Shown here piece after piece: positions 23,737 through 25,623 of a DNA stretch of 25,623 nt (the stretch's first letter is position 1; the number at the start of each line of letters is the position of its first letter). Below the pieces are notes generated by a model. It ran no database searches, was not told the origin of the DNA, and saw only the letters and a program-made list of their open reading frames with translations. Origin of the DNA: DASZTV01 sp036267875 (GTDB lineage Bacteria > Actinomycetota > Actinomycetes > JAFAQI01); the NCBI GenBank assembly GCA_036267875.1, contig DATAVE010000037.1, forward strand, positions 1 through 25,623, given 5' to 3'. Position numbers and translations under genes: made by a program.

Positions 23737-24222
23737 CTAACCGTCGGAGACGTCCTCGCGGCGTGGCGGCAGTTCGCCGGTCTCCTCGTACTCACTCAGC
23801 AGGCCGATCCGACGGACGTGCCGCTCTGCGCCGCTGAACGGCGTCGCGATGAATGCCTCGGCGAAGCTGACAGCAGTGTCCTCGTCGTACATCCGGGCAC
23901 CGAGGCTGATCACGTTGGCGTCGTTGTGCTCGCGCGCGAGCTGCGCGGTCTCCAGGCTGAACGCAACCGCGCAGCGAACGCCGCGTACCTTGTTCGCCGC
24001 GATGGCCTCGCCATTGCCGGAGCCACCGATCACGATGCCGAGACTGCCGCTGTCGGCGATGACCTTCGCGCCGACAAGCAGGCAGTACGGCGGGTAGTCA
24101 TCGGACTCCCGCAACACCTCGGGCCCACAGTCGACCGGCTCGTGACCGAGATCGGTCAGCCGTTCGATCAGCCGCGCCTTGAGCGTCCATCCGGCATGGT
24201 CCGATCCGAGATACACCCGCAT
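23737..24222 (-). CDS. rpiB: Ribose-5-phosphate isomerase B
   Basis: 161 residues. RpiB interconverts ribulose-5-phosphate and ribose-5-phosphate in the pentose phosphate pathway. GSDHAG (6-11) and GGSGNGEAIAANK (66-78) are the phosphate-binding and catalytic segments. Glu72 follows the SGNG loop, as in the mycobacterial enzyme, where Glu replaces the catalytic Cys of E. coli RpiB; His99 in REHND is the ring-opening histidine. The C-terminal arm (RHVRRIGLLSEYEETGELPP) also matches actinobacterial RpiB. No strong ribosome site is seen. It lies 45 bases after an aldehyde dehydrogenase and 12 before the phosphatase gene. Confidence 0.96.
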   Translation of the reverse strand: MRVYLGSDHAGWTLKARLIERLTDLGHEPVDCGPEVLRESDDYPPYCLLVGAKVIADSGSLGIVIGGSGNGEAIAANKVRGVRCAVAFSLETAQLAREHNDANVISLGARMYDEDTAVSFAEAFIATPFSGAERHVRRIGLLSEYEETGELPPRREDVSDG

Positions 24223-24267
24223 GCGCGAAGTATCGCAGCGCCGGATTTGTGGGCGGTCGAAGCCGAC

Positions 24268-25623
24268 CTACAGCTGCATCGACTTCGGCTGCAGGAACTC
24301 CTCGATTCCGTACCGGCCGAGCTCACGGCCGATACCCGAGCGCTTGTACCCGCCGAACGGCGCGATCGGGTTGAACGAGCCACCGTTGACGTCGACCTGA
24401 CCGGTCTTCATCTTCCTGGCGAAGGCCAGGGCCTTGTCCTGGTCGCCCGCCCACACGGCGCCGGCGAGGCCGTACTGCGAGTCGTTGGCGATCCGCAGCG
24501 CCTCGTCCTCGTCGGAGTAGGAGATGATCGACAGGACCGGCCCGAAGATCTCCTCCTGCGCGATCGTCATGTCGGTCGTGACGTCGGCGAAGACCGTCGC
24601 GCTGACGAAGTGACCCTTCTCGTGCGGCCGCTCGGCGCCACCGGCGACAACCCGGGCGCCCTCTGCGATGCCCTTCTCGATGTAGCCGACGACGCGCTCA
24701 CGCTGGGCGCCGGAAACGAGCGGACCGAGCCTGGTGGTGTCCTCCAGAGGGTCGCCGGTGACGTAGGCGGCGGCGCCGTCTGCGGCAAGCTGCACCGCCT
24801 CGTCGTACTGCGACTCGTGGACGAGCATCCGGGTCCACGCCGTACAGGTCTGTCCCGAGTTGATGAAGCAGTTCGCCAGTCCGACCTTCACGGCCTTGGC
24901 GAGGTCCGCGTCAGGAAGGATGACGTTCGCGCTCTTGCCACCGAGCTCCAGCGCGATCTTCTTCACGGTTGCTGCCCCCAGCTCGGCGACGCGCGTGCCG
25001 GCCCGGGTCGACCCGGTGAACGACACCATGTCCACGTCGGGGTGCGACGCGATGGCCTCGCCGACGGTCGGGCCATAGCCGGTGACAAGGTTCACGACAC
25101 CCGGCGGCAAGCCGATCTCGTGGATCGCCTCGAAGAAGATGTACGCCGACAACGGCGAGATCTCACTCGGCTTGAGCACCACGGTGCAGCCGGCCGCCAG
25201 TGCGGCGCCGACCTTCGCCGTCACCTGGTGCAGCGGGTAGTTCCAAGGCGTGATCGCGCCGACGACGCCGACCGGCTCGAGGACGACCGTCGAGTTGCCG
25301 ATCTGCTCGGTCCACTTGATCTCGCCCGACGTGCTGGCGGCAGTGGCGATGTCCGAGAGCGGCAGCCCGGCCTGGACCAGCTGCGCGAACTTCAGCGGCG
25401 AGCCCATCTCCGCGGAGATCGTTCGACCGATCTCGTCCATCCGGCTCGCCATGGCCTCTTGCAGCCGAGTCAGGTACTTCGCGCGCTCTTCTGGCGCGGT
25501 CGCCGCCCAGCCGTCGAATGCGGCGCGTGCCGCGGCCACTGCGCGATCCACGTCAGCCGCGGCGCCTGCGGGCACCTTGCCGATGATCTCCTCGGTCGCC
25601 GGGTTCTCGACCTCGATGAACTC
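24268..25623 (-). CDS. NAD(P)-dependent aldehyde dehydrogenase (5' end beyond window)
   Basis: 451 residues are visible and the frame stays open to the right edge, where it reads EFIEVENPATEE, so about 20 N-terminal residues are missing. Motifs in order: TPWNYP with the oxyanion Asn, KPSEISPLSA, FTGSTRAG, the general base Glu in LELGGKS, the nucleophile Cys in NSGQTCTAW, EEIFGPVL and the C-terminal PFGGYKRSGIGRE. All catalytic residues are present, so it should oxidise an aldehyde to the acid. The N-terminal segment ISAEMGSPLKFA resembles actinobacterial general aldehyde dehydrogenases; the substrate is unknown. The GTG at 25573-25575 is internal, not the start. Confidence 0.95.
   Translation of the reverse strand, partial: EFIEVENPATEEIIGKVPAGAAADVDRAVAAARAAFDGWAATAPEERAKYLTRLQEAMASRMDEIGRTISAEMGSPLKFAQLVQAGLPLSDIATAASTSGEIKWTEQIGNSTVVLEPVGVVGAITPWNYPLHQVTAKVGAALAAGCTVVLKPSEISPLSAYIFFEAIHEIGLPPGVVNLVTGYGPTVGEAIASHPDVDMVSFTGSTRAGTRVAELGAATVKKIALELGGKSANVILPDADLAKAVKVGLANCFINSGQTCTAWTRMLVHESQYDEAVQLAADGAAAYVTGDPLEDTTRLGPLVSGAQRERVVGYIEKGIAEGARVVAGGAERPHEKGHFVSATVFADVTTDMTIAQEEIFGPVLSIISYSDEDEALRIANDSQYGLAGAVWAGDQDKALAFARKMKTGQVDVNGGSFNPIAPFGGYKRSGIGRELGRYGIEEFLQPKSMQL

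Noticed and set aside
24255..24268. Small hairpin GGTCG-AAGC-CGACC after the aldehyde dehydrogenase stop
   Set aside because: A 5-bp stem is expected by chance in DNA this rich in G and C.

Overview
The window is high-GC chromosomal DNA from an actinobacterium (Actinomycetota). The evidence is the order clpX-clpP2-clpP1-tig, followed by tRNA-Pro and tRNA-Gly and later rpiB, together with two distinct ClpP paralogues, frequent GTG starts, several starts without a Shine-Dalgarno sequence, an actinobacterial-type RpiB (GGSGNGE motif) and an alpha-methylacyl-CoA racemase very like the mycobacterial one. I cannot name the genus from the sequence.

Layout. (1) 1-5004 is conserved housekeeping DNA: clpX (its 3' part is cut off by the window edge), the two ClpP peptidase genes, a divergent ACT-domain gene, trigger factor with an unusual His/Asp repeat tail, and tRNA-Pro(TGG) and tRNA-Gly(TCC) diverging from a 35-base spacer. 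(2) 5033-12542 is a metabolic module: a cupin gene, then an epoxide hydrolase and an alpha/beta hydrolase on the minus strand, diverging from a TetR regulator followed closely by a cytochrome P450, a secreted CocE/S15-type hydrolase and a short-chain dehydrogenase. The TetR-hydrolase intergenic region carries two direct repeats that look like its operator. (3) 12539-18317 is a compact minus-strand run: CtaG-like membrane protein, secreted LIP-family lipase, a second secreted CocE/S15 hydrolase, a membrane-anchored unknown protein and a secreted DUF929-like thioredoxin-fold protein. (4) 18308-18812 holds a DUF2510 gene that appears broken. (5) 18848-21425 is a peptidoglycan-remodelling cluster: two tandem duplicated L,D-transpeptidases, an M15 zinc D,D-carboxypeptidase and a third YkuD-like protein. 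(6) 21422-25623 contains the racemase, a membrane-bound SpoIIE/PP2C phosphatase in an operon with rpiB, and an aldehyde dehydrogenase cut by the right edge.

How it fits together. The flanks (clp-tig-tRNA and rpiB) are close neighbours in M. tuberculosis as I remember it, so the roughly 18.7 kb between them looks like an accessory expansion at a conserved locus. No integrase, transposase, CRISPR array or phage gene is visible. The main candidates for new biology are the TetR-controlled P450/hydrolase module, whose P450 has an I-helix resembling the non-monooxygenating CYP8 class, the five-gene secreted-hydrolase run, and the cell-wall cluster with variant transpeptidase active-site motifs. There is no gene-free stretch longer than 300 bases; the longest is 2515-2708, the clpP1/ACT promoter region.
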